Below are positions 23,069 through 35,272 of a stretch of 64,000 bases of DNA, piece after piece. The notes below the pieces were generated by a model that was not told where the DNA came from, did not search any database, and saw nothing but the letters and a program-made list of their open reading frames with translations. Source of the stretch: Phytophthora quininea (Eukaryota > Oomycota > Peronosporomycetes > Peronosporales > Peronosporaceae); contig JAAVTG010000315.1 of assembly GCA_011947345.1 (NCBI GenBank), positions 372,001 to 436,000 on the forward strand. Direction: 5' to 3'. Numbering within the stretch: position 1 is the stretch's first letter; each line of letters begins with the position of its first letter. The position numbers were made by a program, and so were the translations under genes.

Positions 23069-23417
23069 CATCTGCAAAAACATGTCGGAGGTAACGACAA
23101 GAAGCTAAGAATAAAGTACGATCATGGCTAGCGTACTTCTACATATGCACTTTGCGTTCGAAAAAGGGTGGAACGTGGCGTTCTAAGCACTAAACGCAAG
23201 GAAACAATCAAGACAATTTGTTATAGCTGGTTATAGCTGCTACGAGGTGAACCCTGCTAGGTGTAGAAAATGCCTTTTCTGGCGCAAAGACATCGGATGC
23301 TTTAGGTAGTTGTTTTTGACTGGCTGATTTGCAACAGCTCGTGTCCAATAAAAACTACAGATCGAGCCAGTTTCTGGATGAAGACCCCCCTCTTTTGCAA
23401 TTGCAAACCAGTGGACG

Positions 23418-24246
23418 ATGTCCTTAGCAGCACTTCGAGCCGAGAACGTGCGCCTCGCAGAGAATCTCCGCGTGGCGAGGGAGGACCTGCGGGTCTCTCG
23501 CGATGATCTGCGTCAAGCTCATCAAGACCTGCATGATCTGCGTGTTGAGCTTCGAACACTCCAACAAACCAAGCAGTCGCTTCGCAACGAAAATGAGAGG
23601 AAAGACACCATCATTCAAGAACTAATCCGTACGCATGCTAGAACTACCCAAGAGCTTGTCCGCACGCACCACGAGAAGCGTCAAATGCTGCTGAAAAATC
23701 TGGGTGTGCGTATGAACACACTCCTGGCGGCTCATCGTGATATTATGTCGGAACTAAGGGGTCGCGAGAACCGCATTTCAAAGGCACCCGATGATGTCAG
23801 GATTCGAACTTACTATCCAGCCAGTTGACGGTGTAGGCACTTATGAAATCCGCTTTGTGGCCGGCCAAGAGAAGTACGTTAGGAGCGTCGTTAGTGGTTT
23901 GCCACCCGCGAACTTTTTGTTTCCATTTACAGAGGCTGGAAACCCTATTGACCTCCGCAACAACTTTCAGCGTGAAGCAAACAGACGGCTGGAAGAGCTC
24001 GTGGGCAACCGACAAGTATGTTTTGTTTCCCTCAGTGCTACATGCTAACGGATGTACTGCGCAGAACAGGAAACAGACACAGTCATCATCTTCAGGTGCT
24101 GTCGTTCGCAGTTGGTCGACAACGAACCCAGGTTCCCGATTGAAGAGGTCACGGACATCATTGACCGCCTCGTCGACGAGGCCAGCTTGAGCTCACGCTT
24201 GATTGATACTTACGCGGAGCTGCTGAGGATTTATCCAACTTCATAA
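23418..24246 (+). CDS. Coiled-coil protein with unknown C-terminal domain
   Basis: The first frame (23418-23828) starts MSLAALRAENVRLAENLRVA and forms a long coiled coil built of repeats such as REDLRVSRDDLRQAHQDLHD. The frame changes near 23790 to a second segment GTYEIRFVAGQEKYVRSVV, then NLRNNFQ-like and LEELVGNRQ. A possible GT-AG intron (24016-24069) joins it to TDTVIIFRCCRSQLVDNEP and ITDIID-like residues, ending AELLRIYPTS at 24246. I do not recognise the family. The layout, a coiled coil followed by an IRxxxGQ segment, reminds me weakly of C-terminal domains in proteins of large DNA viruses, several of which are known as insertions in oomycete genomes; that is speculation. The frame change near 23790 is not the usual single lost base. 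Confidence 0.5.
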
Positions 24247-24852
24247 CATTTAAGCTGGACAGGCCTGTACACAATCACCCGTAGCTTATAGTGCTGAAGC
24301 AAGCAAAGTCGTTTGCGCTGTTTGCTGAGAATACAACACTGTATCCTTTTGCATCCCTGCCAACAATGCTACCTCCCTTCGGAATTACGTAAGTGCAAAC
24401 GCCGGGGAAACGCGACGTTCCAAGACGAAGAAGACGATGTCGCTTTGCGCTCTGGAAACTCGCCTGAAGCTCGGCGATCGGACCGTGATCGCCAACTTTT
24501 GCTGTGCGCTCCACCACACTGTTCACGGCGTCCACCGAGTACGCTTGGCGGGGTAACTTTAACCTCGTGTTCCCGTCGTTGAAGATGGAACTCACTCAGT
24601 TTATGGACACCGAGTTTTCCGAGTACGACATCGCGTTCGATCGATACATGCGGTTGTTATCTCATGGGTATGCCGGGTTGGTTGGAAGATTTCACTGCGT
24701 CTGATCGATCCGTTGTGTGCGTGTTCCGAGAACACTGCAGTAACCACAGCGAGGTGGCAACGGCATGTGCGTCTGCGATGAAAGCTACGAAGGCCGGACT
24801 TGCTATATTCCGAAAGACTTAGACCAAGAGGAGCTTATTCAGCAGCAACAGG
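24247..24852. other. Unassigned stretch with one short coding-like frame
   Basis: The plus-strand frame 24504-24704 contains NFNLVFPSLKMELTQFMDTE and FDRYMRLLSHGYAGLVGRF, which has coding-like composition and may be a fragment of an unknown gene. I see no start, domain or splice signals that would define it. Confidence 0.3.
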
Positions 24853-25293
24853 AGGCTGGAACTAGAGAATGGAAAAATAATGAACCCGGATTTCGGATCC
24901 ATCTTATTCATGCATCCGGATTATACCGGATAATCTGACGATCCATCCGGTTTGAACCGGATGTCAACCGGATTTATATATTTATGCATTTTTTACAGGA
25001 TACCTCCAATATATAATACAACCGCGGATCAAATTGTAGAGAGAATACATAGAAGCAACTGTAATCCGATCATTTTCGTCGCTTTAGGTGCTGTTTACGA
25101 TCCGATCTCAACGAATGACGTGTCCGTGGCCATGTACCGCCTCACTGTTGATGTCTGCTGCGACGGCATTTTGAAAAACGTTTGTCCATTTGATGTCCTA
25201 CTAAATCCGCATTAGATCCTGAATCATCCGGATGGAGAGCAAAAGAATAGGATCCGGATAAATCCGGTTGCAATCCGGATAAGGATCCAACCT
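24853..25293. mobile_element. CCGGAT-rich non-autonomous element (hAT-like)
   Basis: A 441 bp block whose left 120 and right 90 bases are packed with the palindromic word ATCCGGAT and its half-site CCGGAT or ATCCGG, in both orientations, separated by an AT-rich core. The outermost bases are AGGCTGGA on the left and TCCAACCT on the right, an imperfect inverted repeat (7 of 8). Clustered subterminal palindromes are typical of hAT-type ends. I found no clear 8-bp target duplication, so the exact ends are uncertain. It abuts the transposase gene that starts at 25298. Confidence 0.55.
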
Positions 25294-25297
25294 TACT

Positions 25298-28200
25298 ATG
25301 AAATCCTGTCGTCGTGAAACCAGCGAAACCTCTGCATACAGCAGCATCGTGTTTGTGCTCACTCTCGTATCGTCAACGGCTACACCTCATCGTGGCTGCC
25401 GTGGCAGCGCTGAGGAGCCGGGACCTCCTTTCAACGACAGCGACACCTCTTGGCAGGCAGAATCGACATCGGGTGAAGACAACAAAGACTCAGATCTCGA
25501 CTACGTTGATGAAGAAGCCATTGCACCATACCATCATTTGTTTCAGCACAAACAAAAGAGTTCCGCCTGGTGGGTGTCCTCCCTACTTATTCACAAGCAA
25601 AACAGGCGATGGGTGATGTCAACGACTTTGTGCACACCAACCAGACCAGATACGAAACACGGCGCCTGCTAGTACATGTCTTCAGTTGCCGTTCACATGC
25701 CAACTGCACGCACCGATACGAGATTCGTAGGGTTCTCTTTGGTGTGGATGAAGCTGAATTCCATCTAGAAGAGCACGGGTCGCACTCGCTAGTTAAAATA
25801 CCTAAGAAAAAGGGAATTCATCCATCGTTGCAAGAATAAGTTAATACACTTGTTGACATGGGTTGGGGAGCTGGCCGATCGCGGTCGATGCTACTTCACA
25901 AGTACCAATATGACGCTACCAAACTTCGCAAGATTCCAACGACCAGACAATTAGAAACAGGAAGTACTTTCTAGTGAGGCGCTCTCCAGGTGTCTGGGAC
26001 ACCACGACCCTCGCTACATTCACAGCATGGGCTAGTACGCGGGTCTGTAGCTCGCGCGAGCAATTTGATGCTGTCGCTGACGCCAGCGACGGCAGACTCG
26101 ATGATCTGATTGTGTTAGGCACATTTCCGTTTGCCATTGCTGATTGCGACATGGGATGTTCTTTCGGTGTCATTGTAACTTCACGCCGCGTCTTTAGTAA
26201 CGTGACAACCTCGGTCAGGGACCAAGATTTGACTCTTGTGTGTTGCATTGATGGAACATACAACCTATACTTTGGAGGTTGGACAGTGATTGATTGTGGA
26301 ACTGATGCTGTGTATTGGGACCGAAAGCTAGTGCACCGCTTCACTCCTTGGGTATACATGTTTGTCCGCAGCGAATCAACTGAAGCCTACATCGAGCTAT
26401 TCAAAACAATCTGTGACCGAGCGCTCACGTTTTTGGCATCGATGGGAATGTTTCTTTTGGTTCTCGATCACAGCGAGGCAATAGCCGCTGTCTTTGAGAC
26501 AGTATGGCCTGGTGTGGTCCTCCTAACATGTTGGCCGCACCTTGCCCGTGTGACGAGGTGGTGAGCCTTTTCGTCCAGAGTATAGCGGCCCAAAGTTAAA
26601 GTACTCCTTAATATAGCCGCCCAGTCCCCGAAATCAAGGATCAGGTAGTACAATCAAGGATTGGCGTGTACCCAGTGAATCCCTCTTGGTTAGATTGACC
26701 TCGAGGCACCGTCCACCGTGTAGTTCTGAAGTTCGAGTGTATTGGTTCTTGTTACCCCGACTTATTCCTTGGTCCTTGATGCAGAGCCACACCCAAAATG
26801 TAACGGGATTACACGAAAGTCATAACCGTGTGTAGACTTTTGGCTATGTAGCCATTTGGCTCTCCACCACTCATTTGCATATATCTTAGATTAACTATGC
26901 CAAATAGTTTACTCTATACATTTACAAGCAAGGTCAGATAACAATTCAATTCAGTTCTATTTTTGCAGTTAATTAGTGTTGTCCTTGTTTTAAGGGACAC
27001 CGACTCTGCGAGTCCTAGTTACGGGACTGTACTTGGTTCTTGTATAGAACCGAAGGCGGGACGCCTAAAGAGACAGACTCGTGGAGTCGTACGTCTTCCT
27101 CTGTGCACGTGCACTGCTATGCAGCCCCGCTGCACAAAACCAGGAATAATCAACGATATCCTTGGTTCAGGTGCCGATTCAACGATCAGGAGTCCGCGCG
27201 CAGTCCACACAACCGGAAAAGCCAGCAATATAATATAAACAGAGTCCACAAACGACACGTTATACAGAGCCCTTGTTATTTGTCTTAGCCGAGGACTTGG
27301 GCTAATCACCGGTGTCAAAGGGGCTTCAGGTCCTGGATAACCGGCTGATCCAAGACGCCCACAACGTACGCGCACCACTCTCTTTGAGAGAAATCCACAA
27401 TCGATATCACAACTTTGTCCAACGCTTCGCCTCCACAGTCTTCTGTCACGGAACGAGGGGTCGACTCTGGCCCAGACGCCCTTGAACGCAAAATATGAAA
27501 TGGGTCAAGGAGCAAGCCCTGCCCAACTAACACACGGAATAAGCGGGGCTTGAACCTCGAGCACGCCCAGAACCCCAACTTATCTGTGCCCTGATCTCGG
27601 TTGGAGTCCCGCAGACAGCACGCTCTTGACGACTGAACGCGATCCTTGTCCTGCAGCGACGGCGCGCCTTGATCCACCCACACGCTGTTCGGCGGGTCAA
27701 TGTGGCTGCCTGTACAGCACGCACAGAGGCAGACTTGGGCCCGAAGACTTGGCCCACTTGCGCTTGACATGGAAAAATGAACTCTGTTTAAAGTTAATGG
27801 CTAGCGTTCTCCTGCATGAATGCTAATCTGTGTGGACCACTTGAGTTGACTTCATTGACTACCACTTGACTTGAGTATAGGCGCTTGGTTGCACGTCGTG
27901 AACTGTCGCCCCTTATTTGGCAACATGACCTTTCCGGATAGATTTGGAAAGATCTCACGACTTTGTCGCTCACGAGCCCAACGTATTCTGGAGTATGCTT
28001 CTTGGTCTTCAGAACTGGAACATTGCTAATCCAGGAGTATCTGATCCAGAAATGTCTGAACCAGGCAATCTGGTACAGTGTTCTTTAGCGAAAACCATCA
28101 AATCCCCGCCATGGATCAGGGCTCTGGTTCATCCATATTCAGCTTCGCGGTCATGGATCAAAGATTTCAAAAGCAGCGGCAACGTGGTAACAATGTACAC

Positions 28201-30061
28201 ACATCGCTCAATCTGAAGTCCGAGTTAGGCTCAAGGACCAGAGAGTCTCGACCTAGAATCCGAGAAATATTCTCGGATTAGGGAGCCGCACATCTTCGAT
28301 CCAGGATTTCATGACTTTGAAAGCTTGATTCAGGATTCTGGTTGCTCGTCCAGGGCTGCATACACTGTATGTCCTCCAATATGGTCTTGTGTTGAGGTTG
28401 AATAGGGTTGATCCTTGGTTATCGGTGCCAGAATCGAGGTTTTCGTAATATATCCTTGAATTCTGGGACAGATCCTGGATTTTGGTGCTGGTCTAGGGAG
28501 TTTTTCAGCTGATTGTTGTATACAACATGTCAAGCCAAGCGGGGAAGCACTGTCCGATACATTTGAGACAGGCTTTTGAGGGAAACCCGCGTCAGGACGA
28601 GGGGCGGCTTTGGACAGAACGTCAAATTCAACGATCTTGAACGTGCACGTTCAAAACCAGACGTTTCAAGTCTAGGGCACATATTTGACTCAGCAACACA
28701 ACCAGAAAACCACCAATCATTCCACATTTCATGTCCCAAACCATATGTCGCATTGACTCTGATACTGAGCCAATCAGAGTACATCTGAGCTTTCCAGCCA
28801 ATCAAAACACCATCATCACGAATCTTTGGAAAATTTTGAGAGCGCCTCGTGTCACCCGACAGGCAACAAAGACACGCCCCTTGTTGAACTGTGCGGAGCT
28901 ATACGAAGGCATGATTCGGCCGCAAATTCTACTTCTCAAAGTCCTAGATCGCACGCTCAATTCGTAAAAATTGTGAAGTGGTGCTAACAAATTTGGAGGC
29001 ATATGGAGAGCAGGATTATGCAGACTGGTTTCGATCTGTATACCTCGGAGAACGCTGGAGTCGACGACACTTGACAGGTTCGGGATCTGGAGGAATTATT
29101 TCAAGCCGCAAGGTGTTGAGTCTCACCACAGTTTTTAAAGAAGACATGCGTTCCCAGTCTTCGAGCATCGACGAATGGGTCTTGAAGGGGATCCTACCTA
29201 GAATCTTGCGCTCAGATGATGGAGAAAGTCTTTACCCGAGAGCTGCGGCGCATTACACCGAAGGCCCTGTCCCGTCGGAAATGCCTACAAAAGCTTGTTG
29301 ACTCGTGACATGGACACAGAATTACAGGCGTGTTCACAGAGGCCACAGGCATTCTAAATGGCTGGTAGCGATGGTCTTTAACGCCTCAGGATACATTGTT
29401 GGAAGCAATGGCATATTGGGAACCAGGGTTGATGCCCGACGCTCTCAGCAGTTTACGCGGTCACTTGACGGGCGTTTTCCTTGAGGAAATAAAGCGAGAG
29501 AACTTCAATTTAACGTACTTTCAATGCACCGCGTCCTGGTATTGGGTGAGAAGCCATCTCAAGCCCTACAACTCGCTCCAATATGGTCTATTGACACCAT
29601 AAAACTCATTCGAGACTACGTCAGCTGCACATGTGGATTTTATATGACGTCGGAATGGGTGTGCTCACACATCCTGGCTACGCTTGCAATTCAAAAACTA
29701 CTGAATTTGGATGCTGCAATTGCATATATACCAGTACGAAGAACTCGGGGAAGACCCACACAACGGCGGCCGGCTCTCACATTTGAGCCATTTTAAGAAG
29801 GCTACTACAATGTGGATAGACTCATCCGATTATTCATATAAAAGGGCACCCTCTCAAGTGGGAAGTTGTGGTAAGCTCGGAGGGTGAAGTTGATGAGAGG
29901 AGTGTGCACGTGGGTGAGGTGTTTAGGTTGCGACTCTGCGACGTTTTTTTCTTCTTTGGAACGTGAGGTTTGGCAATGGGGACCAACAGGAATTTGACGT
30001 GCAACAACTCACTGAGGCTGTGAAGCGAGCTCATGAGCTTGGGGTACAAACTACGGGGTAA
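25298..30061 (+). mobile_element. Mutator-like (MULE) transposase gene, split by a nested insertion
   Basis: A decayed MULE transposase. The N-terminal part (25298-25839) has an acidic leader and a Cys/His region (HVFSCRSHANCTHRYEIRRV) like the WRKY/FLYWCH-type finger of this family. The DDE core (about 25860-26555) shows CCIDGTYNLYFGG, PWVYMFVRSESTEAY, LVLDHSEAIAAVF and LTCWPHLAR. The gene is interrupted at 26555 and resumes at 28848 with TRQATKTRPLL, then AYGEQDYADWFRSVYLGERW. The SWIM zinc finger CTCGFYMTSEWVCSH lies at about 29620-29665, and a C-terminal region ends FDVQQLTEAVKRAHELGVQ before the stop at 30059-30061. Stops (for example 25837) and frame shifts show it is no longer functional. 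Confidence 0.82.
26556..28847. mobile_element. 2.3 kb element nested in the MULE transposase
   Basis: An insertion defined by the broken transposase. The flanks are CGTGTGACG (26547-26555) and CGTGTCACC (28848-28856), an imperfect 9-bp duplication in which both copies encode Arg-Val-Thr. The ends begin AGGTGGTGAGCC and, reverse-complemented from the right, AGGCGCTCTCAA, so only the first bases form an inverted repeat. The interior has no transposase. It contains many degenerate ATCCAGG/CCTGGAT words (about 28030-28480) and short frames of no known family. A 9-bp duplication is usual for Mutator-type elements, so this may be a non-autonomous MULE inside another MULE. Confidence 0.6.
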
Positions 30062-32273
30062 ATCGATACTAGGAGACCGTGACGAGCAACTAGTAGGTAC
30101 ATGCATAAGAACATAGGCTAGATGTATTGAGTACTCTGGGCACTGCGAACTAGGGACCCGAAACAGGAACAAAAAGGTTGTAGATATCTAGACTAAGTAC
30201 CAAATATGCAAGCTAGTCACAAGTATAATCTGTGTACAGCATCGAATTATGCAAATTGTATACTTTTGAGAAACGTACAAGTTCTGCATTATGCTAAAGT
30301 GTGCTAGTTCTGCACCATACAGAATTGCTAGTGCTGAACCAGGCAAAACTGTGCTAGGCGTGGCATGCAGATATTAAAAAGCTTATCCATCTACAAACAT
30401 GTGATAGCTGTGCAGTTTAAAAAAATGGGTTTGGATTTACCATGTGAAAAATGTTAACTGTATTACAAGGTTCGTCGATACTGCAGTTCTGGATGCTTTA
30501 GAGATGCTAACTATGTACTTATCCATTTTGTCGTGCACCACACTCTTGTTGTGATTGGATTTCTTCGATATCTCGGTACAGAATGATTTGGTACACTCTC
30601 AATGGCAGCGCCTAATACAATCTGCAGTATTTTAGCTCTATAGCTGCTAGCAGGTGGGATATAACGTTAACATTGGCCCTCAACAGCATATCAGAAGCTC
30701 CACAAACCCACCGCCTTGCTCCAAATCGGCTACGAACGTTAAGCAGATTCATGCGTTGCATTTACCCCCCACCTCCCAAATTTGGCGTCGATGTATCCAT
30801 CTGGAAATGAAACTTGTGATTACTTGATTGATCTTGGAAGAGCGATGCATGCCCTGTAGGTCGTTCTGATGCGGCTGGGTTTTGAACTTCTTTACGGTTA
30901 ATGCTCAACGTTTCTCCCCAACTCAAGGGAAGTTTTTATCTACACCACGGCAACCCGCTAGCAACACCACCTTCTACATAGTGCCACGCATTTGGTACTA
31001 TTCCAACTTTGATGTCAGCGTTAGGCAGCATGTATTCACGGTCATAGTTCGCAACGCCCGTAGCACTCACTACGTCTAGCCGACTTGACTGCATCCAAAT
31101 ACGAATACGATCTATCGTAGTTTTAAGTGAAGGTTTTGGACAGATACAATAGAAATTGGCTCGGAAGTGAGTGACGCGGGCCTTCTTAAGCTTCTGGAGA
31201 CACCTACTGATGCATTTGTAGAAACGGAAAGGTATGGATAGTGACAGTATGCTATATTTGAAAACATGTAAAGGACACAAACGATATGACTAGTGCAGTT
31301 GAAGGCGATCGACCCCAAGAGATCGAGAGACCTTACCGAGTTTACAGTATCTTTAGTTTAGTATTACAATAAAATATTTTTGCAGACCTCAATAATCGAG
31401 AAGTGGTGAACGTACAAAATGTTTTTAGTGCAAAATAAATGTTTTGATAACGTTCCTTATTCATTTAAGAGTACTTTCGTCTATATCCGCTGTTGGTGAT
31501 ACAATTATGAGCCTCGCACACCGGCTTGAAATGTGGCTGCATGCGTTTCCGAGCCAACTCCTATTAGTGCGGTCCCAATCCTTCATTCCGTCAATATTCG
31601 CTTGATTGACTTTAAACACTCCACTCTACTTATAGACTACTTACAGAAGATCAGCAAATCTTTAAATACTATAATGGACCGCTAGTATTAGTATGGACGC
31701 TGATGATTTGCTTCGCTACGTACTTATGGCCAGCATGATAGTGATGACCACTTCTATATCTCGACAACCACTGTTCGCCTGGAAGCAAAAACTATCATAG
31801 GAAGCTCTTTGTCTAAATAGCATAAGTACGAGGTTTTAGTCCCATTCTCGCATATTTGACAAAATTAGTCGCGAAATACTGTCCAATACGTATTTATGGT
31901 CACCACCGCAGCAGTAAATGACACTGATGCCCGGGCTATGGCAAGGTTCTCAGCGTGGGCGCGTGGGATGGTTGAGCTACTAGACGAGGCGCGGTAGATC
32001 GACCCCATGCCTCAAGGTGTCCAAGCCAGACCAAGTACGCCGTCTACACGTTGGCGTTCTCACAGCTGCTGCTGAGTACGAGCACACACAAACCGTGGCT
32101 GCGAAATGTATTCAAGACGGCGAAGGTGGATTTTGCCATCAATTGGGAGGAGATGGCGGCTCCACCAGCACTACTGGACGCGTATCGGGTTCCCCGTTAC
32201 GTCGTCGACTAGATTAAATGGATAAAAATAGTTTGCGAATGTTCAATTTAAACAGTACAACTATCATGAATAA
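30062..32273. other. AT-rich gene-free stretch
   Basis: No gene is supported over 2.2 kb. Open frames are short. One minus-strand frame around 30936-31280 has coding-like text (DVVSATGVANYDREYMLPNA) but no recognisable family or start. Poly-A/T and TA-rich words dominate. I see no tRNA-like or rRNA-like sequence. Confidence 0.5.
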
Positions 32274-34510
32274 TCAGACATTAATTAATCGATTATTCGT
32301 ACTACTGATTAAAAACGCGGTAACTCGGTAGGATATATTTCTTCGGTTTGTTGCAGCTCGAATCGTTTCAAATTTGACTCGAAACATGGTAGAAAAATTA
32401 AGTCCCATCGTTTTTGGTATCGTTGCAGACAACACAACCGTACTCCATATACAGCTAGCACAGTAACTAGTAGCATTCGATGTCTGTACGTCGTCGCCGT
32501 TATTATAAGATGCGCTTCGACAATAAAAACGGTGTTTAAACCGGCCAGAAGTGAATTGTAGAACCATAAATTGTTTGAAATCTTGACGCCTAATTTGCTC
32601 AACAGCAACGAATACATGATGATATATGTACACCTTGGCGGTGAACTTTTTCAGTATTTACTAGCTGAAACACGCTTGCAATTGCATCTGAGCACTGACT
32701 CATGTAGCAGTGAGAGAGTTGGTACGACAACGGTAAAAAAATGTCTGCTCTCAAGAAAAGCTATAGCATGTGCCATGTACTACACGCTATTACCACCACC
32801 TGTGGGAAGGACAACTAATATGTGCTTTGGTTCGGAGAGTATAACGACAGTGCTGCGCCCTGTGTTCAACGCTGCAGGAATCGAGTTTCAGGTTTCGAGC
32901 GAAACTTTGAACAACTTGTTCTGCTTGGAAAAATGCAGTAGGTGATACAGAAGGATTTGGCGGAAGCATAATGGTCGGTAAGGCTCGCGAAACCACCTCC
33001 ACTTGGGCTCGTAGTTTCGTGACAATGGAGCATAAAGCTCCTTAATTTTGTGTTTGCTCCTGGATGACGATCCCTGACGTTGATGAGCCAACGCGTTGCC
33101 CCTGAATTGTCGTATTTATTTCCGGTAGTGCTGAATATAATTATAGCTTCTCTTCAACGCCCAAAAAGCGATGACATTTACGGCTTGCGACCCAAAATTC
33201 TTGCAGTCGAGTTCTTGACACCCCAAACGGATCATTATCCCCTCTTGAGTAAATGGTTGACGCAGTTTCATGGCTATGTCCAGCCTGATCATCCAGAATG
33301 CCATCGGTAATAATAGCCCCTCGCACGTGTGCCTCTATCATAGCTGTGGCAACGTGGCGATATGTAGACACATGCATTTTAATGTCAGTAAACCGAGAAA
33401 ACCCTTTAGCAATACTTCTTCGCATTTGATCTGCATTCATTCGTTCTCCACTCTTGACAAAAAGATAATTGAGGTAATTGTTGCTATTCGATGCTCCAGG
33501 AATCCAATACGGCAAAGCAGGGCTTGTACTGGTCGTACAATCTGCAAATAGATAATTAAGTCTGCATTGATGATTTTCTTGGAAAATCTAGCAATCATCT
33601 TTGTTCCGGTCACTGCCATATACTTGTGATATGTTTGCAGCAGTGTCAATCGATTTCGAACCAGAAACGCGGAGCGAAAAGTGGCGTTGTTGTCGCGGAT
33701 TCGGAAGTGAGTCATCTCTGCTGCCCGAGCAGATTGTCCAAAAAGATGTATAGTTATCACCAAGGTATCCGCAAATTCATCGTAATCAAGCAGCCATTGA
33801 CGAATCCTGTTCGTGTCGTACGCTGTGGAGTCATTGCAAGATATTAGCGATGCATGACCACTGCTTGTGAAGAGGCGAACGAAGTCATCCGCAGTTAGAC
33901 ATAATTGATTATCCGGAAAATCCATACACCACATTCCGTCGTTTCTAGTGTTAATATGAACCACAAAACGGTGCAACTCGAGTTGCTACCGCGCATGGCA
34001 TGTGTCGAGATCACACAGTATTTTTGTCTGCAGGGTTTCCTTCACTTGCGCTGTCAAGGCAAATGCTAGGTCTTGAAAAGTTTTATCACTTACCATCGCC
34101 TCGTTGCACACGAGCGAAGTGTAATCGTCTTCAATCCAATACAGTATTGGTGCTTTTCCTTCGGTAGGTCTCGATAGGTGTGCGCCCAGCTACATTATCT
34201 CCAGGACGGCATTGAAACAGGTCGGTACACCATCACGAACGTAATACCGCCAGCTTTTGTAGCCTCTCTGTATCTTGGAGAGAGATCTTCTCCTGTCTAA
34301 TTGCCACAAGCACAAATAGTCGAGCCCAGTAAACGTAAGCAGCGCAAATACTTGTAATCTTATTTGGCTCCAGGTGCGATACTCGATCAATCGTCCCACC
34401 AGTGATGCTTGCACAGAGAATGTAGCGATAGACATTATACAATCGGGAATTGTTAAATGTTTTCTCCGATGCATCATTTGAGCCCAGCACAAAGAGCTCC
34501 TACAGAACAC
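32274..34510 (-). pseudogene. Relic of a large RecQ-type helicase with recombinase-like N-terminal part
   Basis: Read on the minus strand from 34510 down. First come segments such as ITGGTIDRVSHLEP and VYWARLFVL, then a 180-residue frame (33437-33976) including VTGTKMIARFSKKIINADL and IVRPVQALL. Next is a frame with YLFVKSGERMNADQMRRSIA, STYRHVATAMIEAHVRG and DDQAGHSHETASTIYSRG. A helicase part follows: motif I as LVVLPTGGGNS near 32797-32830 (K of GKS replaced by N), motif Ia as TVVVPTLSLL near 32720, and a later motif SATIPKTMG with TIRAATNRRNISYRV near 32330-32450. Stops and shifts separate the pieces. The order matches very large RecQ helicases known from fungi and oomycetes. The C-terminal part is not downstream here but lies inverted at 36.0-36.8 kb. 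Confidence 0.7.
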
Positions 34511-34834
34511 CTATTATGTTTCCGTTGTGTGTTATGAACTGGGCACAAAATCGGGAGATCCGCACAACAAGCACACCTGCAACACGGCACCACCAACGCG
34601 CGAGTTGATACTAAAGGTCGATATTGGGTTGTCGCCTCGCTCACATTCGCAGCACTCCACTACCATGAAAACCAACTTAATTAGACTCCTTTTGCCTCGT
34701 AATTTACGAAATCGGAGGACCCTCTGCGCTATTCACGTTTCGTTCAAAACCACGCCAGCGCCTTTTACACCATTTGCTCACGTAAACTCAGAAACAACTA
34801 TTCGCGGTGGAAGACAAACATTCCTGCCACACCG

Positions 34835-35272
34835 GGTATGGATACGCCACCTTCAACGGCTTCTTCCTCGGCAGCGACTCTTCCAGCACAGGCTCGGGCA
34901 CCACCGCAGACTCCGGCAGTGACTTCACCTCAGACTCCAAGAGAAGTTACCTCTATACCGTCATCACAAGGAACACATGCAGGATCTTCAACGGCTGCAT
35001 CAACTTCAGAGGACGAAGAGAAGGAATCGGAGCCAAGCTTTCAGACGATTGACGATGGATAGCGATCTCGCTTCTTAACTAAAGACCTCATGAAGTCGAT
35101 GAAGCTGGCTTCTAAAATCAAACCATTTGAAGTGCCGCGAGGGTCAACAGAGGACAGGTGGCATGAAGTTGCCACGACTCTGAACGGTGCTGTTCATACG
35201 GGTTTCTTGTTCAGGGCCTGCCGTGACAGGATGGCGACATTAGTGAGCGAGTACAAAGGTCGAACGCTATGA
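34835..35272 (+). pseudogene. Myb/SANT-like protein fragment, transposon-type
   Basis: A Pro/Thr/Ser-rich leader (PPSTASSSAATLPAQARAPP) passes into an acidic stretch ending SFQTIDDG, then an in-frame TAG at 35060-35062. The same frame continues RSRFLTKDLMKSMKLASKIK, a segment DRWHEVATTLNGAVHTGFLF and RACRDRMATLVSEYKGRTL. The spaced W and the R-xx-M/L helix are typical of Myb/SANT-like DNA-binding domains that accompany plant-type and oomycete DNA transposons. Two stop codons show decay. It separates the two RecQ fragments. Confidence 0.5.

Noticed and set aside
26556..28847. An LTR element inside the MULE gene with a 5-bp CGTGT target duplication
   Set aside because: Five bases fit, but the similarity extends to nine bases in the coding frame, there is no internal repeat of the ends and no retroelement protein. 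The 9-bp reading fits better.
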